A DNA stretch of 64,000 nucleotides from Bacillota bacterium. GTDB taxonomy: Bacteria; Bacillota; Clostridia; Oscillospirales; Oscillospiraceae. Under the pieces are notes generated by a model, which saw only the letters and a list, made by a program, of their open reading frames with translations, made no database searches and was not told where the DNA came from. Location of the stretch: NCBI GenBank assembly GCA_021770445.1, contig JAETQY010000010.1, positions 19,040 to 83,039 on the forward strand, given 5' to 3'. Positions 8,726 through 16,764 of this stretch are shown here, piece by piece; the first letter of the stretch is position 1; every line of letters starts with the position of its first letter. Position numbers and translations under genes: made by a program.

Positions 8726-9680
8726 AGGCGTCCCCCCACAGGGCGTTGGGCTTTAAGCTGTACATCCGCCGCTCCAGGATGTGGAAATCGCCCCTCTGCA
8801 CCGCGCTGAGGGAGGCCCAGGCCGGGTTGGACAGGAGGGTGGCCTCCAGATTTTCCTGGGCCGCCGCCTCGTCGGTGCCGTGGTAGACGGCGAAGATGTA
8901 GCCTGGGTCGGCCTGGAGAATGGCCTCCAGGCTCAGGTCCTCCAGGAGAGAATCATCCCCGTCGGCGATGTTGAGACAGCCCAAATCCTTCAGCATGGGG
9001 CCCAGCACGTTATCCTCGCTGTTCTTCACCTTCACACTGCTCCCCGACACCTGGATGGTGAGCACCGTGGGGATGTAGTCGTAGACGGCTCTGCGCTGCA
9101 CAGCCCCGTCCACCTGGGCCTTGACGGCGGTACCGTAGGTCTCATAGTTTTCCGGATGGCCGGTAAGCTGGGTAAACAGGTCCAGCAGGTCCAGATAGTC
9201 CTGGAAAGAGGACACGTCGAAGTAGGCGGCGGGGATGCCCGCCCGTTCAAAGGTCTCTTTCAGCTCCAGGTTGGAGGGGGACAGACTGCTGGCGATCACC
9301 AAATCGGGCTCGGCCCCCAGCACCAGCTCCCCGTTGGGCTTCATGGGGGAGCCGATGTTGGTGGTAGCCTCCCCCAGCTCCAGGCCGTAGGACTCCCAGG
9401 CATCGTTGGCGGTGGCCACCATGGTGTCCTCTCCCCCGGCCAGCACCCACACGTCGGCAAAGCTGCCGATCATCACCGCCACCCGCTGAGGCGGGTCGAT
9501 GGAAAACTCCTGGCCCAGGGCGTCAGTGAAGGTGATCTTTCCCTCCTCCGACGATGCGGCGGCGGGCTGGGACTGGTCTGCGGACTGGCTCCCGGACTGG
9601 GAGGAGGGCTCCACCGTCTGTCCACAGGCGGTCAGCAGGAGGGAAAGGAGCAGAATAGCACTTAACATATATCGTTTCAT
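8691..9680 (-). CDS. ABC transporter substrate-binding lipoprotein (FecB/FhuD type)
   Basis: Captures the ligand outside the cell and delivers it to the permease. 329 residues. A lipoprotein signal peptide ends in lipobox LLTACG (Cys near residue 19), followed by a Ser/Gln-rich linker and a periplasmic_binding_2-type fold (GQEFSIDPPQRVAVMIGS, then EPDLVIASS). The start at 9680 is set by GGAGGATATACCA; a longer upstream reading lacks a signal peptide at its start. The ligand cannot be told from sequence; ferric siderophore, heme or corrinoid are the family's substrates. Confidence 0.9.
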   Translation of the reverse strand: MKRYMLSAILLLSLLLTACGQTVEPSSQSGSQSADQSQPAAASSEEGKITFTDALGQEFSIDPPQRVAVMIGSFADVWVLAGGEDTMVATANDAWESYGLELGEATTNIGSPMKPNGELVLGAEPDLVIASSLSPSNLELKETFERAGIPAAYFDVSSFQDYLDLLDLFTQLTGHPENYETYGTAVKAQVDGAVQRRAVYDYIPTVLTIQVSGSSVKVKNSEDNVLGPMLKDLGCLNIADGDDSLLEDLSLEAILQADPGYIFAVYHGTDEAAAQENLEATLLSNPAWASLSAVQRGDFHILERRMYSLKPNALWGDAYEQLADILCGE

Positions 9681-9703
9681 TGGTATATCCTCCGAGATTT
9701 CAA

Positions 9704-9730
9704 ATAACCACCGGCAAAGCCGGTGGTTAT
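9704..9730 (-). terminator. Hairpin after the sulfite/nitrite reductase gene
   Basis: 12-bp perfect stem ATAACCACCGGC/GCCGGTGGTTAT with a 3-nt loop, followed on the minus strand by TTTGAAAT. It lies between the reductase stop and the binding-protein start; the short T-run suggests partial termination. Confidence 0.55.
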
Positions 9731-9735
9731 GAGGC

Positions 9736-11280
9736 TTATGCGTACTTGGCAATGATGGCGTCCCGCTCCTGGGCGTGGCCGGCGGACCACTGGTCCCAGC
9801 TCTGACCGGCCGCAGCCGCCGCCTTGCCCAGCTCCACCAGCAGAGCGGGTAGATCGGACTCCAGGACGGTGCCCACCTCCTGACCGAAGGCGGCCTGGCC
9901 CAGCTGGTCGGTGCCATTCAGGAACATCTTAAAGGCGGGCTGGGGCTTCTTGTCCACCAGCTTGACCCCGCCCTGGAAGCCGATGGCCCCCGCCTGATGG
10001 GCGGAGCAGCTGGAGGGACAGCCGGAGATGCACACCTTGGGCAGGGCCCCGTCGGGGATGTTGGCCTCCCGGACGGCCTTCACCGCCGCCTGGAGAACGC
10101 CCTGGCTGTCCCGGACCCCCTGCTGGCAGGTGGCGGCTCCGATACAGGCCACGCTGCACTCAAACTCGGTGGCCGCGCTGTCGTCGGTGGCAGCAATCAC
10201 CTTCTCCGCCTCAGCGGCGGTGAGGTTGATGAGATACAGCGTCTCGTTGGGGGCGATGCGGATCTCGGCCCCGGGGACGTCTTTCAGCAGCTCATAGAGC
10301 TGGCGGGGCTTCTCCACAGGCAGCGCGCCGCCGATGGGGTGGTACTTCACCGCGTAGAGGCCGGGCTGCTTCTGGGGGATGGCCCGGGGGTGGTCCACCG
10401 CGCCGCTGTTGTCCCGGGCGATATTGGCGGGGGCCTCCAGGTCGGTGAGGTCCAGACCGCCCGACCCCTTCCGGGCGGACACGTTCTGGAGGAAGGCCTC
10501 CTTCAGGCCGTCGGGGCCCAGGGTGTCCTGCATATAGCGGGTGCGGGCTTTGGCCCGGTTCTCGTAGTTGCCGTGGGCGCAGAAGGTGTCCACCATGGCC
10601 CGGACGTAGTAGAGGACCTCCTTGGGGTTGACATGCTCCTCCACCAGCACCCCCATAGAGGGCCGGGCCGCCCCCAGGCCGCCGGCAATACGCAGGGCAA
10701 AGGTGCCGTCGGGCTGGGCCAGGAAGCCCATGTCCCGGAAGGCGCTGTGGACGCAGTCGTCCACCCCGTTGCAGAAGGCGATTTTCAGCTTGCGGGGCAT
10801 CTTGATGTCCCGGCAGATGGACAGCAGGTATTTGGTGACCGCCTCAGCGTAGGGCATCACGTCGAAGGCCTCGCCGGGCTGGACGCCGGACAGGGGGCTG
10901 GCCATCACGTTCCGGGGGTTGTCGCCGCCGCCGCCCTTGGTGTAGATGTCAACCTCCACCGCCTCCTCCATGAGGGGGGGCACCTGGCCGGCGGCCAGGT
11001 CGTGGAGCTGGATGGTCTCGCAGGTGGTCAGCTTCATCCGGCCCACCTGCTCCCGCTCCACCACCTCGGCCAGGAATTTCAGCCGGGGCATGGTCAGCCG
11101 TCCGCCGGGCATACGCAGGCGGAGCATGTGCTTAGAGGCGTCCCGCTGGGCGTAAGAGCCCAGGCCACCAGAGATACCCTTGTAGGCCTTCCGGTCGATC
11201 TCCCCCTTGTCAAAGGCGCCAATGGTCTCTTTGAAGCTCTCAATCTCTGTGCGGAAGGTATCGGTCCACTGCTTGTTCAT
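9736..11280 (-). CDS. Siroheme nitrite/sulfite reductase family protein
   Basis: Ferredoxin-type assimilatory nitrite/sulfite reductase, 514 residues, built of two half-domain repeats. The siroheme-[4Fe-4S] ligands are CSVACIGAATC and CISGCPSSC in the C-terminal half (about residues 380-440). The N-terminal half has LGSYAQRDASKHMLRLRMPGG and the MTTCETIQLH-like stretch KLTTCETIQLHDL. Start ATG 11280 (MNKQW) is preferred to 11316, which has poor ribosome-binding spacing. Which substrate is reduced cannot be decided here; no sulfate or nitrate assimilation genes are adjacent. Confidence 0.88.
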   Translation of the reverse strand: MNKQWTDTFRTEIESFKETIGAFDKGEIDRKAYKGISGGLGSYAQRDASKHMLRLRMPGGRLTMPRLKFLAEVVEREQVGRMKLTTCETIQLHDLAAGQVPPLMEEAVEVDIYTKGGGGDNPRNVMASPLSGVQPGEAFDVMPYAEAVTKYLLSICRDIKMPRKLKIAFCNGVDDCVHSAFRDMGFLAQPDGTFALRIAGGLGAARPSMGVLVEEHVNPKEVLYYVRAMVDTFCAHGNYENRAKARTRYMQDTLGPDGLKEAFLQNVSARKGSGGLDLTDLEAPANIARDNSGAVDHPRAIPQKQPGLYAVKYHPIGGALPVEKPRQLYELLKDVPGAEIRIAPNETLYLINLTAAEAEKVIAATDDSAATEFECSVACIGAATCQQGVRDSQGVLQAAVKAVREANIPDGALPKVCISGCPSSCSAHQAGAIGFQGGVKLVDKKPQPAFKMFLNGTDQLGQAAFGQEVGTVLESDLPALLVELGKAAAAAGQSWDQWSAGHAQERDAIIAKYA

Positions 11281-11474
11281 ATGGTTTTCCAGCCTTTCCC
11301 TGTTATAATCTAACATCCGCCGGAAAGCTCCAGACGGAATCTGTTTTCCTTATTATAACAAAAATCAAGCTGGGATACAATCCCCGAGCCACATTTTTGG
11401 CGGCCGTTTTTCTCACAAAATCGCCTGTCCGAGCATAGGCTGAGGCGTAAAATCGTTAATACGGAGGGTCGCTT

Positions 11475-12557
11475 ATGACTGCTTTGCCACATATTCAGTA
11501 CTTTTTGGGGGCCAACGCTCCCACCGGCTTTTACTCCCTGTATGACCACCTGCTCCCCCCGGAACAGGCCAGAGCTATCTACATTTTGAAGGGCGGGCCC
11601 GGCTGCGGCAAGTCCACCCTTATGCGCAAGGTCGGCGCCTGGGCTGAGGAGGCCGGCCTGGAAACCGAGTATATCCTCTGCTCCGGCGACCCGGACTCCC
11701 TGGACGCCGTCATTTTGCCCCAGAAGGCCGTGGCCATTGTGGACGGCACCGCGCCCCATGTGGTGGAGCCCCAATATCCCGGCGCGGTGGAGCGCTATGT
11801 GAACATGGGGGACTGCTATGACAAGACCGCCCTGTGGCCCCTGCGCCGGGAGATCATGGACTGCATGGCGGGCTACAAGGGCTGTTACCAGCGGGCCTAC
11901 CGGTGCCTGGGGGCGGCAGCGGAAATCGTGGAGGACCAGCGCTCCGCCCTGCTCACCGACGCGCTGTCCCAAAAGCTGGCCAAGCGGGCCCGGGGGATTC
12001 TTACCCGGGAGGTCCCCCGCCGGAAGGGGGAGCTGCCCGGTAAAGTGAAGCAGCGCTTCCTGGGGGCAATTACCCACCGGGGGCCCATGCCCCTGTACCA
12101 CACCGCCCTGGTCCAGTGCAGCCGGGTGTATGTCCTAACCGACACCTGCGCTCTGGCCCATGAACTCCTCATCCACCTGCTGGCCGGGATCACGGCCAAC
12201 GGCTACGACGTGGTAGCCTGCCCCGACCCCATGGCACCTGATCGGCTGGCCCATCTGCTCATTCCCCAGTTGGACCTGGCCTTTATCAGCGATTCCGGCG
12301 CACTGCCCCGGGAGGTAAAGCCCTATCGCCGTATCCGGCTGGACACGGCGGCCGAGGGGGAGATCCTGCGGCGCAGCCGCCCCCGGCTGCGGTTTGCCAA
12401 AAAGGTGTCCGCCGCCCTGACGGAGGAGGCGGTGGCCTCCCTGGCCCAGGCGAAAGCTATGCACGATGACCTGGAGGCCATCTACAACCCCCATGTGGAC
12501 TTCGATCTGGTGGAACACATCGCCCGGGAGGTCTGGGGCGAGATACAGACCTTCTAA
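11475..12557 (+). CDS. P-loop ATPase of the PRK06851-like clostridial family
   Basis: 360-residue soluble protein with a clear Walker A, GGPGCGKSTLM, near residue 44, in a context (ILKGGPGCGKST) typical of conserved clostridial proteins of unknown role. Other stretches are VDGTAPHVVEP and YNPHVDFDLVEHI at the C-terminus. The start is set by CGGAGGGTCGCTT before the ATG. Transcribed alone, divergent from the reductase, convergent with glnA. Function unknown. Confidence 0.75.
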   Translation: MTALPHIQYFLGANAPTGFYSLYDHLLPPEQARAIYILKGGPGCGKSTLMRKVGAWAEEAGLETEYILCSGDPDSLDAVILPQKAVAIVDGTAPHVVEPQYPGAVERYVNMGDCYDKTALWPLRREIMDCMAGYKGCYQRAYRCLGAAAEIVEDQRSALLTDALSQKLAKRARGILTREVPRRKGELPGKVKQRFLGAITHRGPMPLYHTALVQCSRVYVLTDTCALAHELLIHLLAGITANGYDVVACPDPMAPDRLAHLLIPQLDLAFISDSGALPREVKPYRRIRLDTAAEGEILRRSRPRLRFAKKVSAALTEEAVASLAQAKAMHDDLEAIYNPHVDFDLVEHIAREVWGEIQTF

Positions 12558-12566
12558 ACGATGAAA

Positions 12567-12594
12567 GCGGGCCCTCCCTGTGGGGAGGGCCCGC
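12567..12594 (+). terminator. Terminator between convergent genes
   Basis: Perfect 12-bp stem GCGGGCCCTCCC/GGGAGGGCCCGC with a TGTG loop, 10 nt after the ATPase stop and 21 nt from the glnA stop. The following T-run is weak on both strands. Confidence 0.6.
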
Positions 12595-12614
12595 CGTCGT
12601 GTCGGGAAAATATT

Positions 12615-14039
12615 TTACAGATTGAAATACCGCTCGAACTCGGCGGGATGGGGGATAGCGGAGAGCTGACTGCACTCCTTGCGCTTGGCGGCCACCAGAT
12701 TGGCCAGCAGCCCCTCGGGGAACACCCCTCCGGCGGTGAGGTAGTCGTGGTCCTCCTCCAGGGCGTCCAGGGCAGCCTCCAGGGAGGTGGGCAGGTGCTG
12801 TAGCTTGGCCTTCTCCTCGTCGGGCAGGGTGTAGAGATTGCAGTCATAGGGGCCCCAGCCGTTGGCGTGGGGGTCGATGCGGTTAGTGATGCCGTCCAGC
12901 CCGGCCATGAGCAGAGCCGCGTAGCAGAAATAGGGGTTGCAGGTGGCGTCTGGGTTGCGGATCTCAAAGCGGCGCAGGTTGGGGGTCTTGGCGTAGGCGG
13001 GGATGCGGATGACCGCGCTGCGGTTGGAGGTGGCGTAGCCCACGGTGACGGGGGCCTCGAAGCCGGGCACCAGCCGCTTGAAGGAGTTGGTGCTGGGGTT
13101 GGTGATGGCACACAGGGAGTTGATGTGCTTGAGCAGGCCGCCCATAAAGAAGTGGGCTGTCTCGCTGAGGTGGGAGTAGCCGTTGTCGTCGGAGAAGACG
13201 GGCTGGCCGTCCTTCATCAGCAGCATGTGGACATGCATCCCGCTGCCCGCCTCGCCGTACACCGGCTTGGGCATCAGGGTGGCACACTTGCCGTATTTCA
13301 GGGCAGTGTTGTGGATGATGTATTTGATCATCATGGTGGCGTCAGCCATTTTGGACATCTGCCCCAGCTTGGGCTCAATCTCAAACTGGCCGGCGGCCCC
13401 CACCTCGGGGTGGTGGTACTTGATGGGGATGCCGGCCTCCTCCATGTGCATGCACATCTCGCTGCGGCACTCGTAGGTGCGGTCGAAGGGCTTGGCCACG
13501 TGGTAGTTGGCCTGGCGGGGGACAACTACCCCCTTCCCGTTGACCGCGCTGTTCCAGTGGGCCTGCTCCGCATCCACCTCCATGCCGATGGCGCTGGGGG
13601 TCACCTGCCAGGAGGCGCTGTCAAAGAGGTAGAACTCAAACTCGGGAAGAATCAGCATGGTGTCGGCCACGCCGGTGTCCCGCATGTACCCCTCGGCGGC
13701 CAGAACGATGTTCCTGGGGTACTGGTCCAGGGGACGGTTCTCCGGGTAGCCGATGATCATGGCGTTACCCGTCATGGACAGGGTGGGGACGTCGCAGAAG
13801 GGATCGACCACCGCCGTGTCCGGGTCGGGGATAAAGACCATGTCGCTCTTCTCCACCACGGCGTAGCCGTAGTTGGAGGCGTCGAAGCCGATCCCGTTGG
13901 CCATGGTCTCCTCCGAGAAGTGCTGAGCGGGGATGGTCACATGGCGGAACTGGCCGTTGATGTCCACCATCTTGAAGTCCACCATCTGGATACCCTGGCC
14001 TCGGATCATCTTCATGATATCCTGTGCGGTTTTTGGCAT
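12615..14039 (-). CDS. glnA: Glutamine synthetase, type I
   Basis: ATP-dependent glutamate + ammonia to glutamine. 474 residues. Beta-Grasp N-terminal domain (VDFKMVDINGQFRHVTIP), the catalytic ILPEFEFYLF acidic motif near 135, GEAGSGMHVHM (ATP/glutamate His), NPSTNSFKRLVPGFEAP and RRFEIRNPDATCNPYF near the C-terminus. NLYTLPDEE resembles the NLYDLPPEE context of the adenylylation Tyr in proteobacterial GSI-beta. Start set by AAGGAGGAAGC. Confidence 0.94.
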   Translation of the reverse strand: MPKTAQDIMKMIRGQGIQMVDFKMVDINGQFRHVTIPAQHFSEETMANGIGFDASNYGYAVVEKSDMVFIPDPDTAVVDPFCDVPTLSMTGNAMIIGYPENRPLDQYPRNIVLAAEGYMRDTGVADTMLILPEFEFYLFDSASWQVTPSAIGMEVDAEQAHWNSAVNGKGVVVPRQANYHVAKPFDRTYECRSEMCMHMEEAGIPIKYHHPEVGAAGQFEIEPKLGQMSKMADATMMIKYIIHNTALKYGKCATLMPKPVYGEAGSGMHVHMLLMKDGQPVFSDDNGYSHLSETAHFFMGGLLKHINSLCAITNPSTNSFKRLVPGFEAPVTVGYATSNRSAVIRIPAYAKTPNLRRFEIRNPDATCNPYFCYAALLMAGLDGITNRIDPHANGWGPYDCNLYTLPDEEKAKLQHLPTSLEAALDALEEDHDYLTAGGVFPEGLLANLVAAKRKECSQLSAIPHPAEFERYFNL

Positions 14040-14103
14040 GACAGCTTCCTCCTTATCAGTTCATATTTCGACTGGCTGGTCCGTCCGGCTGTTTCTTTTG
14101 GAT

Positions 14104-14132
14104 ATTATAACATAAATTCACCGGAAAATCCA
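14104..14132 (-). promoter_or_regulatory. Possible glnA promoter
   Basis: On the minus strand TATAAT (14104-14109) lies in the short AT-rich gap upstream of glnA; the matching -35 (TGGATT, 17-bp spacing) is poor. Confidence 0.4.
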
Positions 14133-14159
14133 GTGATTTTTGAAATATTTACCGGTATT

Positions 14160-14621
14160 TCAGCTGTCGGGGCGGCTCAGCTCCTCCGGCGGGACCCCCA
14201 GCAGCAGCAGCGCCCCGGCCGCCGCCAGGGAGGGCAGCTCCCCCGCCCCGGGCTCCAGACGGAGGGGGAATTCTTGCCGCTCCACCACCCGGCCATCCAC
14301 CGTCACCAGCTCCCGCTGGAGGGCGGCCCACAGGGTGTCCCCCTCCCGGCTGGAGAGGGTCAGGCTGTCCCGGGGGGAGGCGCCGTAGCTGACGGCACTG
14401 GCCGCCCGTAGGGGCAGGCTGCCCGCCCCGCCTGGCAGCAGGACAGTGCGGCACTGTCTGGGCAGTGGAATTCCCGCTGCGGCCGCCCGGGGGGACACCA
14501 CCACTAGGGCGGGGTGGCTCACGCTGGCACACCGGCCCCGCAGGCCACCCCGGGCAGCCAGCCTGCGCAGAATTGCCCGTTCGATGCCCTCTCCGGCCTC
14601 CAGCACCTGAAAACATTCCAT
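14160..14621 (-). CDS. Conserved-looking protein of unknown function
   Basis: 153 residues, MECFQVLEAGEGIERAILRR at the N-terminus, rich in Ala, Arg and Leu, no membrane segment or recognised motif. Preferred over an overlapping frame (14149-14616) because AGGGGAGAGATAT precedes this ATG and its composition is balanced. Divergent from rplU; the gap carries the rplU promoter. Not recognised. Confidence 0.55.
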   Translation of the reverse strand: MECFQVLEAGEGIERAILRRLAARGGLRGRCASVSHPALVVVSPRAAAAGIPLPRQCRTVLLPGGAGSLPLRAASAVSYGASPRDSLTLSSREGDTLWAALQRELVTVDGRVVERQEFPLRLEPGAGELPSLAAAGALLLLGVPPEELSRPDS

Positions 14622-14690
14622 ATATCTCTCCCCTTTCCCGTCAGTTTGGGCGTATTTTCAAATCTTATGCAAAAAATATTGGGAAAACTC

Positions 14691-14719
14691 TTGACAACAG
14701 ATTGTCCTGTTGGTAAAAT
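14691..14719 (+). promoter_or_regulatory. rplU-prp-rpmA promoter
   Basis: TTGACA (14691-14696), 17-bp spacer, TAAAAT (14714-14719): near-consensus vegetative promoter. Confidence 0.85.
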
Positions 14720-14725
14720 ATCAAG

Positions 14726-14790
14726 GCCGCGTTGAGTGGGCATCCAAGCGGGGCGACCCCGCCCACAAGAGCGAGCCCGTAATAAAGGAG
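14726..14790 (+). promoter_or_regulatory. Putative L21 leader RNA
   Basis: The 5' untranslated region between the promoter and the rplU ribosome binding site folds into a stem GTGGGC...GCCCAC (from about 14737) enclosing GCGGGG/CCCCGC, ending in AAAGGAG. Firmicute L21 operons often have an autoregulatory leader here; assignment by position and structure only. Confidence 0.45.
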
Positions 14791-14799
14791 TTGAATACT

Positions 14800-15111
14800 A
14801 TGCAGGCAATCATCGTGACCGGCGGTAAGCAGTACAAGGTGGCCCAGGGTGACACCCTGTTCATCGAGAAGCTGGAGGCCGAGGCCGGCCAGGCCATCAC
14901 CTTCGACAAGGTACTGGCGATTCTGGACGGCGACAAGGCCACCTTCGGCGCTCCCACCGTGGAGGGCGCTTCCGTGGCCGCCACCGTGGTCAAGAACGGC
15001 AAGGGCAAGAAGATCCGCATCTTCAAGTATACCCCCAAGAAGGGCTATCGGAAGCGCCAGGGCCACCGTCAGCCCTACACCAAGGTGGAGATCGGCGCCA
15101 TCAAGGCCTGA
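14800..15111 (+). CDS. rplU: 50S ribosomal protein L21
   Basis: 103 residues, [18 protein letters not shown] at the N-terminus and [17 protein letters not shown] at the C-terminus, both diagnostic of L21. The start at 14800 is set by AAAGGAG; a longer upstream reading is just leader sequence. Its TGA overlaps the prp ATG (TGATG). Confidence 0.97.
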   Translation: MQAIIVTGGKQYKVAQGDTLFIEKLEAEAGQAITFDKVLAILDGDKATFGAPTVEGASVAATVVKNGKGKKIRIFKYTPKKGYRKRQGHRQPYTKVEIGAIKA

Positions 15112-15440
15112 TGACTACCGTCACATTCCATTCCGAGGGCAGCCGCATCACCGGCCTTGAGATGCAGGGCCACAGCGGCTACGCCCCCCAGGGAGAGGAC
15201 ATTGTGTGCGCCGCCCTCACCAGCGCCGTCCGGCTCACTGAGTGCGCCGTCAACGACGTGCTGGGGCTGGAGGCCCCGGTCAAGGTGCGAGACAAGGACG
15301 CCTACCTCTCCCTCAAGCTCCCCAAAGCCCTGGACTCGGACAGCGAGCGCGTCTGCCAGACCCTTCTGGCCGCCCTGCTGGTCCACTGCGTCCAGCTGGC
15401 TGAGGAGTATCCTGAAAATATATCCGTTATGGAGGTGTAA
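15111..15440 (+). CDS. prp: Ribosomal-processing cysteine protease Prp
   Basis: 109 residues. Removes the N-terminal extension of L27 in Firmicutes. The catalytic His is in GHSGYAPQG (near residue 22) and the catalytic Cys in EDIVCAALT (near 34), the family pattern. Lies between rplU and rpmA as in other Firmicutes, translationally coupled to rplU. Confidence 0.95.
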   Translation: MTTVTFHSEGSRITGLEMQGHSGYAPQGEDIVCAALTSAVRLTECAVNDVLGLEAPVKVRDKDAYLSLKLPKALDSDSERVCQTLLAALLVHCVQLAEEYPENISVMEV

Positions 15441-15443
15441 GAG

Positions 15444-15734
15444 ATGCTGAATATCGGTTTACAGTTTTTCGCCCATAAAAAGGGCGTGGGCTCCACCCGC
15501 AACGGCCGGGACTCCGAGTCCAAGCGCCTGGGCGTGAAGCGGGGCGACGGCCAGTTCGTTCTGGCCGGCAACATCCTGGTCCGCCAGCGGGGCACCCACA
15601 TCCACCCCGGCGTCAACGTGGGCAAGGGCAGCGACGATACCCTGTTCGCCATGAAGTCCGGCCGGGTGAAGTTCCACCGCCTGGGCAAGGACCGCAAGCA
15701 GGTCTCCATCGTGGAGGAGACCCCTGCGGAGTAA
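15444..15734 (+). CDS. rpmA: 50S ribosomal protein L27 with a Prp-cleavable N-terminus
   Basis: 96 residues. The N-terminus [14 protein letters not shown] carries the extension cut by Prp between FF and AHKK, which exposes the A-H-K-K-G end that reaches the peptidyl-transferase centre. [17 protein letters not shown] is the L27 core. Start after GAGGTGTAAGAG. Confidence 0.97.
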   Translation: MLNIGLQFFAHKKGVGSTRNGRDSESKRLGVKRGDGQFVLAGNILVRQRGTHIHPGVNVGKGSDDTLFAMKSGRVKFHRLGKDRKQVSIVEETPAE

Positions 15735-15744
15735 CATTGGTCAG

Positions 15745-15779
15745 AAAGCCGCAAACGAGTACCGTTTGCGGCTTTTTTA
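15745..15779 (+). terminator. Terminator after rpmA
   Basis: 13-bp stem AAAGCCGCAAACG/CGTTTGCGGCTTT with a 5-nt loop and a T-run. It separates the ribosomal operon from the next two small genes. Confidence 0.9.
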
Positions 15780-15799
15780 TCAGTCAGAGGGAGAGAATT

Positions 15800-16309
15800 A
15801 TGGACGCTTTTATGGACGCGCTGGTCAGCGGGCATACTGAAATTATCCCGCCGGAGTACGACTGGTTTGCCCCTCTGCTGGGGGATTGGGATTTTGACTA
15901 CTTCGACGGCTATAACGCCTCTGCTCCAAGACAGGTAAAGGGAGAGTGGCTCTTCCGCCGGGTGCTGAACGGTTCCGGCATCCAGGACCTGTTTATCTGT
16001 CCCTCCCGGGTCACAATGGAGGCCAATCCCCAGCCCGACGGGGAGTACGGCGCGGCCATCCGTATGTTTAACCCGGTCCAGGGCTGCTACGACATGGTTT
16101 ACGCCTGCGAAAAGTATATAAAACGCCTGGTTTTTCGGATGGAGAGCGGCAAACTGACGGGAACGGTCCTGGACAACCCCGCGGAAAAATGGGTGTTCTC
16201 CGAGATGACGGAGGATTCTTTTCACTGGCAGAATGTGACCGTCCTGCCGGACGGCACGTGGAAAATCAACAGCGATGTATACGCAAAACGAAAATATAAA
16301 AAGGAGTGA
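15800..16309 (+). CDS. Small protein, DUF1579-like (probable lipocalin-type fold)
   Basis: 169 residues, no signal peptide. The core (APLLGDWDFDYFDGYN, then VKGEWLFRRVLNGSGIQDLF and GTGKW-like DGTWKINSDVY) resembles DUF1579-type proteins that measure a modest beta-barrel; that is a resemblance, not a firm match. Start at 15800 after AGAGGGAGAGAATT. Inserted, with the next gene, between rpmA and obgE, which are usually close. Function unknown. Confidence 0.6.
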   Translation: MDAFMDALVSGHTEIIPPEYDWFAPLLGDWDFDYFDGYNASAPRQVKGEWLFRRVLNGSGIQDLFICPSRVTMEANPQPDGEYGAAIRMFNPVQGCYDMVYACEKYIKRLVFRMESGKLTGTVLDNPAEKWVFSEMTEDSFHWQNVTVLPDGTWKINSDVYAKRKYKKE

Positions 16310-16316
16310 GGCGCTT

Positions 16317-16739
16317 ATGGAATACAGAAAATTTTTCCAGGGCTACGCCCTGCGGCTGGACCCGGGTGAGGAGGTCGTGGACTGCCTGACCCGGCTGGTG
16401 GAGCAGGAGAATGTTCAGCTTGGGACGGTTTCCGCTCTGGGAGCGGCCAACGACGTCACCATTGGCATTTTTAACACGGAGGAGAAAAAATACTACTCCC
16501 GGCGCTGCCAGGGGCAGTTTGAGATCTCCGCCCTGGTGGGGAATGTGACCCGGCAGGAGGGGAAACCCTATCTCCACCTGCACATCACAATTGGAAACCC
16601 TGTCACAGGAGAGGTTTACGCTGGCCACCTGTCCGCCTGCACCATCAGCGCCACCCTGGAGCTGTTTTTGCAGACCTGGGACGGGCAGATCGGCCGGAAA
16701 TTCAGCGATACCGTGGGCCTGAACCTGCTGGAGTTTTAG
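16317..16739 (+). CDS. PPC/DUF296-domain protein
   Basis: 140 residues, a single plant-and-prokaryote-conserved (PPC, DUF296) domain. Visible: GEEVVDCLTRLVEQENVQLG, SALGAANDVTIGIFNTEEK, and the His-rich core YLHLHITIG...GHLSACTIS that binds a metal in several homologues. Bacterial members are trimeric and of uncertain role. Start 16317 after AAAAGGAGTGAG; probably co-transcribed with the preceding gene. Confidence 0.8.
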   Translation: MEYRKFFQGYALRLDPGEEVVDCLTRLVEQENVQLGTVSALGAANDVTIGIFNTEEKKYYSRRCQGQFEISALVGNVTRQEGKPYLHLHITIGNPVTGEVYAGHLSACTISATLELFLQTWDGQIGRKFSDTVGLNLLEF

Positions 16740-16764
16740 TCTGACGAAATAGGAGGTGCCCAAC

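Noticed and set aside
12867..14411. Plus-strand 514-codon frame
   Set aside because: Antisense to glnA and the 14160 gene; shadow composition.
14149..14616. Alternative frame at the 14160-14621 gene
   Set aside because: Gly/Pro/Arg-rich, and the other frame has the better ribosome binding site.
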